From the NCBI GenBank assembly GCA_916610825.1, contig OU744446.1:32654225-32718224 (forward strand): a DNA stretch of 64,000 nucleotides, read 5' to 3'. The stretch is from Haliclystus octoradiatus. Lineage: Eukaryota > Cnidaria > Staurozoa > Stauromedusae > Haliclystidae. The notes beneath the pieces are model-generated. The model saw only the letters and a list, made by a program, of their open reading frames with translations. It did no database searches and was not told the origin of the DNA. Position numbers and translations under genes: made by a program. Positions 23,701 to 34,900 of this stretch are shown here, one piece after another (position 1 is the first letter of the stretch; each line of letters starts with the position of its first letter).

Positions 23701-26700
23701 AACAGTTCATGAACAGTTCATGAATGTTAAATGGCCCCAAATTGTCATGAACTGTTCATGAACTGTTCATGAACTGCCTGTGAGGGTTCACAAACAGTTC
23801 ATGAACAGTTCAGGAAAATTGGAGCCATTTAACGTTCATGAACTGTTCATGAACTGTTCATGAACTCCTGAATTGTTTATCGCAGGGGAATTATTAGGAT
23901 CAAATGGTATTTGATACTGCAGAGTTTAATTTTGCTTTGATGTTTACACGTCATACAATTTGATTTATACAGACTATGATGAACATCCTAGTATTATCAA
24001 AATTCAATCAATAGGAAATCCAATTTACCATTTATTCCGCCATTCATGTCAATAACTGCATTATCAATATTGGCATAGTCATCATCATAGCCATTCTGAT
24101 GTTGGTAACCATTTTGAATGACAGATTTGGTTGTTGTTTGCATTGAACTATGATGAGACATTTCTATGAAAAACAAAATACAACACTGATAAAACGTTGG
24201 CAAAAGAAGTAAAGTTGGAACGTTCTAAGGCTCAATTTAAAGATTGAATTTATGAACATTAAAAAACTGCGTTTGAACCGCTAATGAAATGATAATATAG
24301 CGTTGTTCATGAAATGTGCATAAATGGCCTTATGAAGTATTATAGGTGGCCATGGAAAGGTTCATAAACAGTTTACGGTTGAACTCATGACATTTATACA
24401 CAGTGGATATGAATACGTACCGCCTGATATTTGAGATATAGTTACAGTGTAGCCCCGTAAATACCACTAACTGTTAATATTGTGACCCCTTTGGTATTCC
24501 AGAGTAATAATAATTTATGAATGATGCAACCCCTATAAAAAGCAGTTCAGGAGTTCATGAACAGTCCATGAACGTTAATTGGCCCTCAAATTTTGATGAA
24601 CTGTTCATGAGCTCCTGAACTGATTTTCAAAGGGGAATAATAGACTATCTTTGAATTATTCTATTGTACTACAAATTATTATTATTCTGTAAACTGATGT
24701 CTTTGAATTATTTTATTGGATCAGAAATTATTATTACTCTGTCAATTGATTTTGAGACTGATGCCGGATCAAGTCTGCCTACAAAATTTCCAGGTGCACC
24801 ATGACAGTGATATTATAAAAGGTAAAGTGACATAGTATAAATTTCATGGATTGCTTTAAAAAATAGCCATGGCAACTCATATGATGTGTGTTATATTTGC
24901 ATAATTAATACAAATCAACCAACTTACCATTATCTTTTATACCACCGCCAATGTAGTTGGTCCTTCAATAATAACAACATAATCTTGATTAATTATAAAG
25001 CCTACTCAAAGATGTTCTGTCTGCAAATCATATGTGCACAGGTCACGAACATCAAGTGGACCCATTTTCACAAAGTTTTCATGGAAATCAAGCGATCCAA
25101 TATTCATTAAATTGTTATGAGCTGCTGATCAAGTGTGTGATGATCGCTATATGGCATTAAACTTGTAGTAGCATTTTTTATTCATTCCATTTATTTATTA
25201 AAACTTTGATTTCCATGACTGTACCTACACAAGTTTGCGGCACATTTGTTCAACGGAAATATTCTTCAATAATATGATTTAGGTGAATGAAATGCTCAAC
25301 ATATCGGACTTCGGACCTGTCAAATACTTCAGAACCCGGGTTAACTGAGCCGTGCACAATGCAATTAGTATTATTTTTGTATCAAAACGAGAAAATCTAA
25401 AACTCTCACTTGCAATAATTCTGCTGGAGAAATAGTGATACGAATTTGTGAATATGTCATAACTGAGGTCAACAAAACGTATCATTGAGGATGTTACTAA
25501 TATCAGTTGGAGAAGCTGCTTTTAGAATTCAATATTTCAATGTTTTAAGCTGTAGGCCTACATTACAATTTAGTTGGATTATTTACATAAAGGTAAGATA
25601 AATATTATGATCTCTTGAAAAATCTTGAGAACGCAAATTTGAGCTCTTATTACCTTAGTTCTCATTATTATAGCTTGATAATAGCCTAGATATATAGGTT
25701 AGCTTACGTCTAGGCTAACTTGCCTGATAGTCGCTGTATGGCATGAAACTCGAACTAACATTTTTGATTCATTTTATTTATTTATTGAAGCTCTGATCTA
25801 AGTTATCATTGAGCAATACCCTGGGAAAAACAGTTCAGGAGTTCATGAACTGTTCATGAACGCCACATGGCCAAATTTTGATAAACCTTCATGGACAAAT
25901 CATGAAAAATTTCTTGAAAATTGGGCCATTTAACGTTCATGAACTAGTTCATAAACTGTCCATAAACTGTTCATGAATTTCTGAGCTGTTTTTTTGCAGG
26001 GATGTGGCCTTACACATGTGCAGACAACTTCATCTTACAATTTATCCATGCATAACATATAGAGGTTAACTTAAATATAACCATACCCTTGATTGGAAAA
26101 TCCTCTCTCTTCTAGAACTTTCCTAAAAATAAAATTAGGAACAGCATAATTATAAAAGAATATGTCATCAGCTGGCCATACACAAACCGATTAAAATAGA
26201 AATTGCAAATTGTGACATGTAATTATCAATTGCACTTACAAGCAAGAATCCACGAGGGCACCAGATTGATCTTTTTCGTCATCGATGGCATTATTATTCT
26301 GTGCACGCCAGATAAAATCATCACCAGAACTAAGGAAACAGAAATAATGAAACACATTCAGAGGGAGAATTAGCTCAGAATGATGGCAGAGAAACTGAAC
26401 TTCTGATCTGATCATCTCTGATCGACTGCGGTTCAAATCCCCCGAAGGTCAACTTAGCCTTGATGTTACTGTTATCTAAAGCATCAAATGAGTGCTATCT
26501 AAGGATGGCGGATGGAACGTTCCAGAGGGAGTAGCATTGACAGTTGAGGCCCATCTTCTATGAAATCTGTTGAAGTTGATCTACAGTGTCGCGGCTGAGC
26601 TCAATAAAGAGCATTTAACATTGACTATTCCTCTCAGTTAGAAGTCACTTCCCTAGAAATAGAGGAGTAGTACGGGTGCCTTTGGCAGGGCGATACTACC

Positions 26701-29134
26701 TTAATTTCAATTAGGCCTACTACTTACCAACACATTCATATGCAAGTCAAAAATGCCAACAATGTCCATTAAATTTAGAGAAATTGTTCACAAATTATTT
26801 GTTCACAAGGATTTGTTCACAAAATAGATTTAGAACCCGATTAAGCAGAATTTTAGTAACTTCCACTTATTCAGTGAATATTAGTAAAAATTGTTTAGGC
26901 CTACAGATTAGACTTATTTATTAAATTTTATCATATTTATTAAATGTAATTCAATGTGTATTAGATTGAGCTAAATGATTGCAGGGGAGGTATTAGTATT
27001 TCTCGAACAAGGGGGCTAACACCCCCTAAGAGGGGGCTATCGATAGAAAATATTTGAAAAGCTGCTTCAAGAACATTACCAAAAATTTCCACTGGTAATC
27101 AAAACTTTCTTTCCTGGTAATGATTTGAGTATCCCTAACATAGGAGATTGCCCCCTGCCCCCTGCCACCATGTATGTCTGATATTCTGGAGCAAAATTAA
27201 GAATGAATGTACAAGTATAAACTTTCACTATATTTTGTAAGTACATTAGGACTTTGCAATTATAATACATCAAACATCAATGGAAGGGATCTCAACAGTG
27301 TGTGTGTTATAGAAACAAATACAATGGTAAGTTCATGTTTTCTTAGCCTAGGGATTACATTCTCAGAAATAAAAAGCCTCCAAAGAAGCCAAAGTAAACT
27401 GTAACTACGGCTGGATAAATGGATAAATGTCTTCTTTGTTTGTGAGAAACCATTGGTCTCAAATTCGCGAGGAATTGAAGGGAAAATCCTCAATTTTGCG
27501 GTAGAATTTCGTCAACAGCTTAACAGCAATTGTAGACAGATGTTGGAGTGGAGTGTCTGCGAGTATCAAACATCAAACAGTCGCTTTTCGGATTTGAATA
27601 ATTTTCAATTGAAGAGAATTGAACTGAGTCACGTCTTAAACTAAGCTTTTAAACTGTTTTGGTAGATAATCGAAGCGCCATTAAAATGTAGCTGTTTGCA
27701 AAATATAGTAAGTCACAGAAACATTTTAGAAAATAAACATCTAGTCTAAATGTACTAAACAAACAAAAACACAAATAGAGCACTTATTTCACAAAATATA
27801 AAAAAGGAATTCAAATTTACGTTGCAAATACACTTAAAATAATGGCATAAAGAAAATCGTCAGCTGGAATATTTTTTTGAACAATACAAATTTTTGAAGT
27901 GATGAACAATTAACAACACAACAATTCGTTTCCCAAATAGTTATTATATGTGATAAAGCAAAGCTAAAGATGGAATACATTTTCTATGTTCTTTATAAAA
28001 ATAGTTCAGTCAAAACATTAAATATAAACAATATTAAGAATAATATAAAATCAACAAGCATAATATCTATTTCAAAACAAAAGTTCAACATAATTGACTT
28101 ACCCAATACTCGATACACTGTTCGTTTCAGATCCAGCTCGACACTATATTAAAATACAGATATATATCAAGCCAACAGCATAGCGTCAGAAACAAATTTA
28201 AACTATATTTAATCCCGTCTGTTTAACTGCCAAACACCGCACCTTTAAAACACAACAAGGGATGAGAAAACTCAAAGCTATTTCGAACGAAATAAACGAC
28301 AGTGGAAAACTATAATGCTATTGTATAAATGGCAAAGCTTGAACGATTTTATTGTTAGCAGATCAATCTAGTATTGTTTTTTTCAAGCCGATGTCGACGT
28401 AGTAATGCAATGAATCTATAACAAACATGAGTAAAAACCCACATGTTAGGAAATAAGAGAGTTCTCCTCAAGTCTAACCACAATTACTATAAGCAGAAAT
28501 ATCCCGAATATAAGCTTGAGCTGTTTACAAACTACAAAATCTATCAAATTTATTTTCATTTCGCTTTAAACAACAGAACAACGCAAAATCTAAAGACAAT
28601 TAATTGACTACAAATCAGTGAAGTAAGTTTGAAAAGATTTACATTAATTTGTTCATTTTGAAAATATCAAACTTCGATTTATTTAACTGTGAATGGAGAT
28701 CAGAAAATTCTCACTGTCTCGCAACTTAAGAAAGGTTTTCACATGTTATAAACAAAACGCTTCTTACCTTTTCAAGCTGTAATGCGACGTTCTGTCTTTC
28801 AATCTCAAGATCTCGCGACAATTTCTCAAATTGTGCTTCCTACAAGCAAACAGAAATGATATAGCCACGTCGTTCTTCACCAATAATAAAAGCCACACAC
28901 TTTAAAAACTAGTTTCTCCCCTCTCCATGAGTAGAGAAGAATTAGCGATAAGCGTTGTCAGGGTGAAATATTGTGGTATGCAAATTACACCGAAGATAGG
29001 TACTTAAAAATGTTGCATGTGTGGTATTTGCCTTGATTTACCTGTTCTTTAACTGATTTTAGTAAATTAGCAGCATTTTCTTCAGCGCTGATTTCATCAC
29101 GATGAGTATCGTAGCCGCGGTCAACGAGGTACAT
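14707..29134 (-). CDS. CTNND: Delta-catenin / p120-catenin family protein (complete, 18 exons)
   Basis: Exons in transcript order: 29134-29042, 28839-28768, 28143-28103, 26329-26240, 24962-24928, 24163-24029, 23156-22737, 22445-21594, 21068-20921, 20822-20702, 19788-19720, 18872-18825, 18342-18061, 17472-16996, 16090-15940, 15673-15532, 15415-15298, 15210-14707. All phases agree, giving about 1265 residues, typical for delta-catenin/p0071. Residues 32-55 form the N-terminal coiled coil (EAQFEKLSRDLEIERQNVAL). A Ser/Asn/Thr-rich linker follows, then Armadillo repeats from about 580 to 1095 (LRTDDLILKANAAGYIQHLC, MPLSGWDRR, VENIVCTLRNLSY, ELIGKYAVKDLL), with a basic loop at about 858-900. The C-terminus is DSWV, the class of PDZ ligand found in delta-catenin, ARVCF and p0071 but not p120. 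By family it binds the cadherin juxtamembrane tail, stabilises junctions and modulates Rho GTPases. AATAAA overlaps the stop codon on the minus strand. Confidence 0.95.
15748..15899. repeat. Small inverted-repeat element filling a delta-catenin intron
   Basis: AAATAAACGCAACATTTGC at the left is mirrored by GCAAATGTTGCATTCATTT at the right. CTCTACACGAGCTC words repeat inside in both directions. At 152 bp it makes up more than half of the 266-bp intron between exons 15940-16090 and 15532-15673. MITE-like; class unknown. Confidence 0.6.
16091..16995 (-). other. Delta-catenin intron, nothing recognised
   Basis: About 0.9 kb of AT-rich DNA between two Armadillo exons. No open frame, repeat family or RNA gene was identified. 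Confidence 0.5.
17473..18060 (-). other. Delta-catenin intron, nothing recognised
   Basis: About 0.6 kb of AT-rich intron with no open frame or repeat that I can name. Confidence 0.5.
19200..19510. repeat. Two degraded repeat scraps in an intron
   Basis: Near 19215-19310 there is a decayed copy of the CAAACCTGTATAAA/GACCAC repeat also seen near 46350, 48180 and 57240. Near 19365-19490 are pieces of the TTCATGAA foldback family (GGTTCATGAATAG, CCTGCGAAAAACTTCA). Both lie in the intron between exons 18825-18872 and 19720-19788. Confidence 0.5.
20443..20620. repeat. TTCATGAA foldback element, copy a
   Basis: It starts CCACTGCAAAAAACAGTTCA and holds alternating GTTCATGAACTG and CAGTTCATGAAC units in both directions; the right end is degraded. 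It lies in a delta-catenin intron between exons 19720-19788 and 20702-20822. Confidence 0.75.
22500..22630. repeat. Reverse copy of the element at 53331-53514
   Basis: Read on the minus strand, words such as TTTGTGGTCAAGTCC and CAGATAAATGCAAT line up in the same order as TTTGTGGCCAAGTCC and CGGATAAATGCAAT in the 53-kb element. The ends are lost. It lies in a delta-catenin intron, opposite in orientation to the other copy. Confidence 0.55.
23472..23621. repeat. TTCATGAA foldback element, copy b
   Basis: It begins CCCCTGCGAAAAACAGTGG and ends CTGCTTTTCACAGGG, with the shared inner words GTTAAATGGCCCAATTTTC and its mirror. It is shorter (150 bp) than the full copy 51 bases downstream. Confidence 0.8.
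23672..23888. repeat. TTCATGAA foldback element, copy c (full length)
   Basis: It runs from CCCCTGCGAAAACAGTTCAG to its mirror CAATTGT..CGCAGGGG end. The whole 217 bp is one large inverted repeat. Each arm has three TTCATGAA units 11 bp apart, then GTTAAATGGCCCC, then more units; the loop is CTGCCTGTGAGGG. AA flanks both ends, consistent with a 2-bp duplication but weak. It lies in the intron between exons 22737-23156 and 24029-24163. Confidence 0.85.
24530..24635. repeat. TTCATGAA foldback element, copy d (deleted)
   Basis: CCCCTATAAAAAGCAGTTCA at the left and GATTTTCAAAGGGG at the right enclose only 106 bp. Most of the arms are lost, though the order of words is kept. AA flanks both ends. 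Confidence 0.75.
24928..24962 (-). CDS. CTNND: 35-nt micro-exon of delta-catenin
   Basis: It encodes TNYIGGGIKDN between an AAG acceptor and a strong GTAAGT donor. It enters in phase 2 and leaves in phase 1, and this is the only small exon seen that reconciles the exon ending 26240 with the exon starting 24163. Skipping it would shift the frame. The next exon has an in-frame ATG two bases after its start (MSHHSSMQTTTK), which could rescue a shorter protein without the coiled coil. Confidence 0.75.
25819..26001. repeat. TTCATGAA foldback element, copy e
   Basis: CCCTGGGAAAAACAGTTCAG at the left and CTGTTTTTTTGCAGGG at the right. It has internal AACGCCACATGGCC, its mirror GGGCCATTTAACG and several TTCATGAA units. 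It lies in the intron upstream of the micro-exon. Confidence 0.8.
26354..26690 (+). repeat. Possible tRNA-derived SINE
   Basis: TTAGCTCAGAATGATGG at about 26369 resembles a Pol III A box and GGTTCAAATCCC at about 26430 a B box, followed by about 250 bases of unrelated sequence. The A-B spacing is longer than in a tRNA and no stem can be folded, so this is not a tRNA gene. It could be a tRNA-headed SINE lying just upstream of a delta-catenin exon on the opposite strand. No second copy was found in the window. Confidence 0.35.
26691..28102 (-). other. Delta-catenin intron, nothing firm
   Basis: The intron between exons 28103-28143 and 26240-26329. It includes a C/G-rich patch near 27006-27035 (GGGGGCTAACACCCCCT, a small hairpin) and two perfect TAGGCCTA octamers near 26712 and 26896. 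Small open frames around 27.2-27.6 kb look random. Confidence 0.4.
29042..29134 (-). CDS. CTNND: Proximal first coding exon of delta-catenin
   Basis: ATG at 29134 starts MYLVDRGYDTHRDEISAEEN and runs 31 codons to GAACAG before the donor GTAAAT. The end (AANLLKSVKEQ) continues smoothly as a helix into the coiled-coil exon, as in delta-catenins where a KEQE/QEQQ heptad precedes FEKLTR. That makes this the likely conserved start. The donor is weaker than most in the gene. Confidence 0.8.
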
Positions 29135-31194
29135 GATCTCCAATGAACTCCACCACACAAATCACAGCAAAATTATGCAAAATTATTACGCCGCCTTCCT
29201 ATAAACCACATTGAGACGATTGGTATCATCCAATCTCATCCAACCGTGTCCACGATCAAAACAAACCAAATGTATCAAACATAAATGTAACAGTACAATT
29301 GTGATATAATACTGAAAATATATGTGAAAATGTCCCTTTTTGCTTGTGTAAATAATCTTGTCTAATATTTGTCATCTGTCGAAAATTAAAATATTCATGA
29401 TGACCGCGCAAAGGAAAGAGGGGCATGGGAACGTATAATTGGTTGATATGGCAACATGAGTTACAGCTTACGACTTGAATCCAGAGCTTTAAATCTTCAT
29501 ATTTTTTGTCAAATATAAGTTATGTACTAAAAGTGCATTGATCTATTTGGCTAGGACAATAGCACGTTGGTATTTTAAACCGCATAGTTATCTGTTCTGG
29601 ATCACCTTCGACCCTCTGAAGAAAGTATAGATTACAAAAAAAAAAGATAAAATATATACTTGTCTGCGCAACCTTCTCAGTGTCTAGCCTCATTTATAAG
29701 GAACGTATTGTCTACTGAAATCCCCACGAACACGCATTACTATAATAATACACTGGTTGCATATAGGCTATGGACCCGCTATAGGAGCAGCTAACATTTT
29801 CTCGTTTTTCAGTCCCATTTGAGTACGATTTGCAGTGAATTACTGAATATTAATAGTTAGTTGTTGATCTATATAGAACTTATTTACTCTTTTTCTATCT
29901 TTCATGTGATTCGTTCTGAATTCAGTTTACTTTGCCGCCAATGAACGCGGATAATACTACAGTGTATTTAAATGTGGGTTGTCTCTGCTGCTGTAGATGC
30001 ATTTGAAATACATTCACTGAAATGTGATTGATTCGAAATCATCAAAACATGGAGTACGAATGAAATGCCAATGACAATAACAAGTTTACTCCAAAGTCTA
30101 TTAATTGTGTACACGGGGGGGAAAGGTAAATTTTTTTAGGGTATGTTTAACCAGAAAAATGTTTGTGGTATAAATTTTATTTTAAACAAATGCAATTATT
30201 TTGTTCACTTTTTTAAGGTAATATGTTTTATATCTTTTTCCGCGTGTTCTGAAACAATTCTATGGTCAGCCTCCCAAAGGGTTCTATTTGAACAACCCGT
30301 CAAAGCGCAATGAAAGTTACCCCCGGGATTGTTTGCCAATGGAAATAGACGTTTATAAGTTAATCGATCAGATATGTACGATAATTAATCCTGGGAATTA
30401 ATTGCTGGTACAGTACATTATTATCATCAACAATTTTAGCCAGTGTTATACATCACTTGTCACTTTGCATTCAAAGTTTTTGCTTTTATTAATGTCAAGG
30501 TGAAATTATTCATTTAATACAAGCGTTGGAGTTGGTTTTGTTTTAAATATAGCTAACTTATTGTCGATATTGAATTGATAACATGCTGGGCTAGTCATCG
30601 ACATCAGATTGAGAACGCTGAGAAAAACGATCGTTTTAACAACAGAAAAGACAATCATCCTCTTGAAAGCATTAGGAAGTCATCAATAAGGTTTAGTTGA
30701 ATAACGGAAATGTGCGTCGAGTCAAATAGCGAGCATGTTGTTGTGAATTAACCCATTCATAATAAAAGGGCCAGGTACCAGCTTTATAAGTAAATATATA
30801 TTATACATGAATCCGTCATTAACGATTAATATCGTACGGAATCATAAATAAATATAATTATTATCAGTGTCCGATATATCATGTACCTTTAACCCTATTA
30901 ATTATAGTATCCTTTAATCCTTATAAGGTCCCTCAGTTGATACGATTTATCAATGATATCGACTGACGTGTATTAGCTACGCCAACATTTATCGAAAATG
31001 TAAATATCCCGAATGTTGCTTAACTGCATTTACCGTAATTAACACTTTCGCTAATGATATGATTATAATATTTACCCTAAATCTTAGTTGTACATGTCAT
31101 ACCTAGAGACTACGTTAAAGGTTGTCTTATTATACGATGATTAATCAGACAATGTCACTCAATTAGATATTAACAACTGGTATCTTAATCTCAC
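29135..31194 (-). other. 5' region of delta-catenin / intron after the distal first exon
   Basis: About 2 kb between the two candidate first exons. If the distal exon is used this is intron; if the proximal one is used, the promoter lies here. I saw no obvious TATA box near 29160-29200 and no repeat that I can name. Confidence 0.4.
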
Positions 31195-31335
31195 CTGATG
31201 AACTTGTGCGCTTGATGTATTTGACGTTGTTACAAAATTAGTACTTTGTTGATAACTTGATGATGACTTTGTTGCTCTTTTATAGCTATTATTATTATTG
31301 TGGTTATAAGCTCCACCAAAGTGATCAACTTCCAT
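31195..31335 (-). CDS. CTNND: Alternative distal first exon of delta-catenin
   Basis: ATG at 31335 opens 47 codons (MEVDHFGGAYNHNNNNSYKR to SSAQVHQ) and ends at a GTGAGA donor in phase 0. That phase fits the coiled-coil exon at 28839, which is also entered in phase 0 by the exon 29134-29042. Use of this exon would give a 1281-residue form with a Ser/Asn/Gln-rich N-terminus in place of MYLVDRGYDTHRDE. Vertebrate p120 is known to use alternative starts. Splicing into an acceptor just before the proximal ATG is less likely, because no pyrimidine tract is there. Confidence 0.7.
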
Positions 31336-32850
31336 ATTGTCTATAAAATTGTACGAGGAAATGTTCTATTGCTCATTCGAAAAAAAAACCTATTATTTCG
31401 CAGAAATCGCTTGGAAAAATAATATCGTATTATAATAATATTATGACCATCCGATGCTACAGATTTCAATAAAATAAATCATATCATGGGACATATTAAT
31501 TCATCCAAGTGATTCTTATAATATGAGTAAAAAACTTTGTCTATGTTTCAACGGATTGCTTGTCGAGTTATAGCGGCGACGGGCGGCATGTATAATTTCC
31601 GAATGAAAAAAATCTATTACTGTCGGTGAGAATTGCATTTGAATAGAAGACTCTCGATTCGATTCAGTAGATTGTTGGTGGTGTGCTTCTATGCCATGCT
31701 GAGAAGGCGAATACCCAACAACAAAACCTTGATTCAAACCAATGGAATGTGAACGGAATTCAAACTCAAACAATGACGAACGACTTGAACATAATTATGA
31801 CAAGTTATTTTCTATAAAACAGGTTTTGACATGTAGATTTCATATGAGCTGCATAGATTGTATATAAATTAATCAGAAATAGATCGAGATAATCAAATAC
31901 ATTATTTCATATCTTTTTCTACATATATAACTGAAAAACAAGCTGAAATTTTCGGCGTTCTGTATATTCCTGAAGAGTTAGCTATATATTAAGCAAGGGG
32001 ATTCATTAACATTTAACATGTAACAGTCGTTTTGATAACATATATATGAGAATTAGTAGAAATATAAAGACGTGTATCATTCATATGAAAAACAAGTAAA
32101 TATGTATTTAGGCTATTACGAATGACAACTAGATATGACTGTCTGATGATAGTTTTTATTGTTTTGAAAGTGCGCAGACTTCAAAAATGCAACTAAGAAA
32201 TTTCTAGTAATAAAGTTTTCATACTGTTGCTACCTGTTGCTACCTACAGAAACTTGCAAATCTGCGCATGTCAGTTGTCATCACTTGAAATGACTAAGAA
32301 TAAGTTATCTATCTTTATCATTTACACATTGAAGGCGATATATATTTGCCGAATCTCAATATAAATTTAACATTTCAATATTATCAAGGTTATGTTATAA
32401 GTTGAATTTTAATTCTTTGAGTCATTTTTAATTAACGAATGCGTAAGAATGTGCCCACGTAGAAAATGAATAGTTTATTTTATAAACATTACTTAATGAA
32501 CGCACAAATATTAATTCTCTCTTTGCTGGTAACCGGCTATAATAGTTTCAATCGTAGTTCACAGATCTCAATGAACTGCTCACAAAAACACAGAAGTAAC
32601 TTTCAAAAATAATTTATAAAAATAGAAATTTGAAGGTTGGAGTAAAATATATAGATTAGAATCATGAGTGGAATATTCAATTGAAATCTTGCTGTTATGC
32701 AATACTCGGTCGAATCCAGACCCTGTACTGTCCATTTACAAACGAACACTTGAAAATAGATTTTAAATGCTCAATATATTTATTGTAATCATTTGAAAAT
32801 TTGTTTTAAATGTATTCTTTTCCCGATTCTTTTGAAACTAAAATGAATGA
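31336..32850. other. Upstream of delta-catenin, no clear feature
   Basis: AT-rich. A minus-strand open stretch at 31516-31773 (from a non-ATG codon, about 85 codons, Ser/His/Gln-rich) lies just upstream of the distal first exon and could be 5' leader, but it shows no family signature. Confidence 0.3.
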
Positions 32851-32855
32851 ATTAC

Positions 32856-33178
32856 CCGGGGGTTTAACTCCAATATGATGGATATACGGGGATGTGCCAC
32901 TTTCTTTGGGTCCATATTCCAGCTGAGAAAAAACGTTTTGGTATGAGATTTCAAATTTTTAAGCTTTTGGGTATCCTATTTTTGACTTCTTTAAGAATTT
33001 TTGAAAAAATTTTGCGTCTGTATTTACTTAAAATCAATCGAACTGCTAGAACTTTTTGGGTAGCATTTTTGAATTAGTTTTGGGTAGCATCAACAGAATT
33101 TTTGGAACTTTTAGGTACTTCACCGTTTTCCAAAGTGGTACTCCCCCCGTCCCTGAAGAGCTGGAGTTACCACCCCAG
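32856..33178. repeat. Inverted-repeat element with GTAACTCCA ends
   Basis: The left end (CCCGGGGGTTTAACTCCA, then GGGGATGTGCCACTTT) is matched by the reverse complement of the right end (CTGGGGTGGTAACTCCAGC, then GGGGGGAGTACCACTTT). The arms are about 55 bases and imperfect. The middle holds two TTTTGGGTAGCAT words. It looks like a decayed non-autonomous DNA element. Confidence 0.55.
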
Positions 33179-33254
33179 GATGAATTAACGAATTAAAATC
33201 ACAGCATAGTTATCTACAATAAATTTCTGACCTAAATCTTTCCTATATTACAAT

Positions 33255-34900
33255 GTTACATTTTTATTTGTTTGTTCTTGTCATATAACACAATACAATA
33301 ATAGTAGGTACTGTTTGTACGACAGCTAGCGAGAATCTGATCTCAAACATACAAGGCGTATAACTTAACGCCACATGTGATTACATATAATATGATATTG
33401 AGGTTGATTACAAACTGAGGTTAAAGTACGTTATATCACAACTTCCCCGTTTCTAGTGTTAATTAATAACTGATTAAATAACTACGAATCAAATTCATAA
33501 TAGTTAGCGGATTAGAGTGTCTTGTAGAGCGACGCAACTCAGGCGAGGCTAGAATGTCATCATTAGGTAATTGATTATCAATCATTACTGTTATTGCTAT
33601 CATTACTAGTATGATCAGAAGATATGAGTTCAGTCGAATTACCTGTTGATCTTGTAGCTTCTGCAGCACCCAGAGCAGTGGGTGCGTCTATGGAGGCCGG
33701 AGGGAGTACTCGACCTATCTGATTTTCTGAAGCAAGAATCGTACGCCCCTCGGATTGCAACCATGCAAAGTTAGTGCCTTTCGAAACAACAAATTCGACG
33801 ACTTTTGTAGGACCACTAGGTAAGGAACGGTACAGAACATGCTCTCCTGTTGTAAACCCTGCCACAAAAAGGACTCTTAGGTTACGCCCTAGTAGGATTT
33901 CAGCAGGTGATTTACCCCTTGCTATTGATGTTATGCGATGCACTAACAATATTTTATTAAAAACACATCGATTGAAACTCGTGAGCTATGATGCTATGCT
34001 TTCATGGCCCGCTTAACAGTCTGAATTGACCGCTCCACCAAACCGTTGGCATGCGGAAAGTATGCGGTTGATTCGGATTTGTAACAGCCTGATTTTGATA
34101 GCCAACAGACGATCTCATCGTTGAAAAATTATCGCGCGTTATCCGAAACTAAATGTTTTGCCATCCCAAAACGGGAGAACAAAGAAGAAAAAATACGAAT
34201 ACTATTGGGCGTTGATCTACCAGGGCAACGAAATGCCTCGATCCAGCCACTACTTGCATCGACAATAATGAGTACATTTCCTATATCGACGATGTTCGAC
34301 GACGACGACGTTCCTGGACGATGCATTATTTCAAAATCAAAAGCCATGAGTTTGATCCCAACGACAGAGTCGCTCAGAGGCTGTCTACGGAAGGGGTTTA
34401 TTCGGGGCAAATAAATGTATCAACGCCTTATGATCTGCAATGAGGGTGAAGCGTCGACCCTGCAAAAGTTTCCTTAATCTCTCAACGCATTATATAATAC
34501 CTAAAGCCTCTTGTTCAGTTGCTGAATAGCTTTGCTCAGCTTGATTAAGAGAACATGAAACATAAATATCAGGCTTCCCATCTTGGTTAAAACCCCTACA
34601 ATGCAGCTCTCTGATGCATCAGTAGTTAATTTAGCCTCTTTAACAAGAGAGTATATGGTGGAACAAGTGGATTTCTAGACAATTCATTTTTTAAACGCTG
34701 AAATGCTCTGTCGCAATGGGTATCACAAACAAAAGGTACGTCTTTTTTGTGCAATTTATTAAATGGTCTAATTTTATCTGAAAAATTCGAATATCAAGCA
34801 ACCAAAAAAATTAGTCAGACCTACAAATGCTTCGAGCTCCTTTTTATTATTTGGTGCTCTAATAGAATTCAATTTATTAACAACAGGTTGACCAGTTGTT
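33255..34900 (-). mobile_element. Decayed Ty3/Gypsy pol remnant (RNase H, integrase, possible 3' LTR)
   Basis: On the minus strand, in order: an RNase H piece (YSATEQEALGII and RFTLIADHKAL near 34600-34430), a join straight into integrase (FDFEIMHRPGTSSS near 34340, then VDASSGW, VSDNAREF near 34140, and HANGLVERSIQ near 34050), and the integrase C-terminal part (33949-33578). Stops and shifts break it throughout, and part of the RNase H-integrase linker is missing. Just beyond, the minus strand reads ACGGGGAAGT then TGTGATATAACG at about 33440, which would fit a polypurine tract followed by a 3' LTR containing AATAAA. No matching 5' LTR was found. Non-functional. Confidence 0.75.

Noticed and set aside
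23672-23888. Regular GTTCATGAAC units that look like a CRISPR array
   Set aside because: The units are 11-bp steps without spacers, inside a palindrome, and the genome is animal.
31516-31773. 85-codon minus-strand frame upstream of delta-catenin
   Set aside because: No ATG, no splice consensus tying it to the gene, and no family signature; kept only as possible 5' leader.
34121-34414. Plus-strand frame of 97 codons in the Gypsy region
   Set aside because: It lies opposite the recognisable RNase H-integrase remnant and has no similarity of its own.
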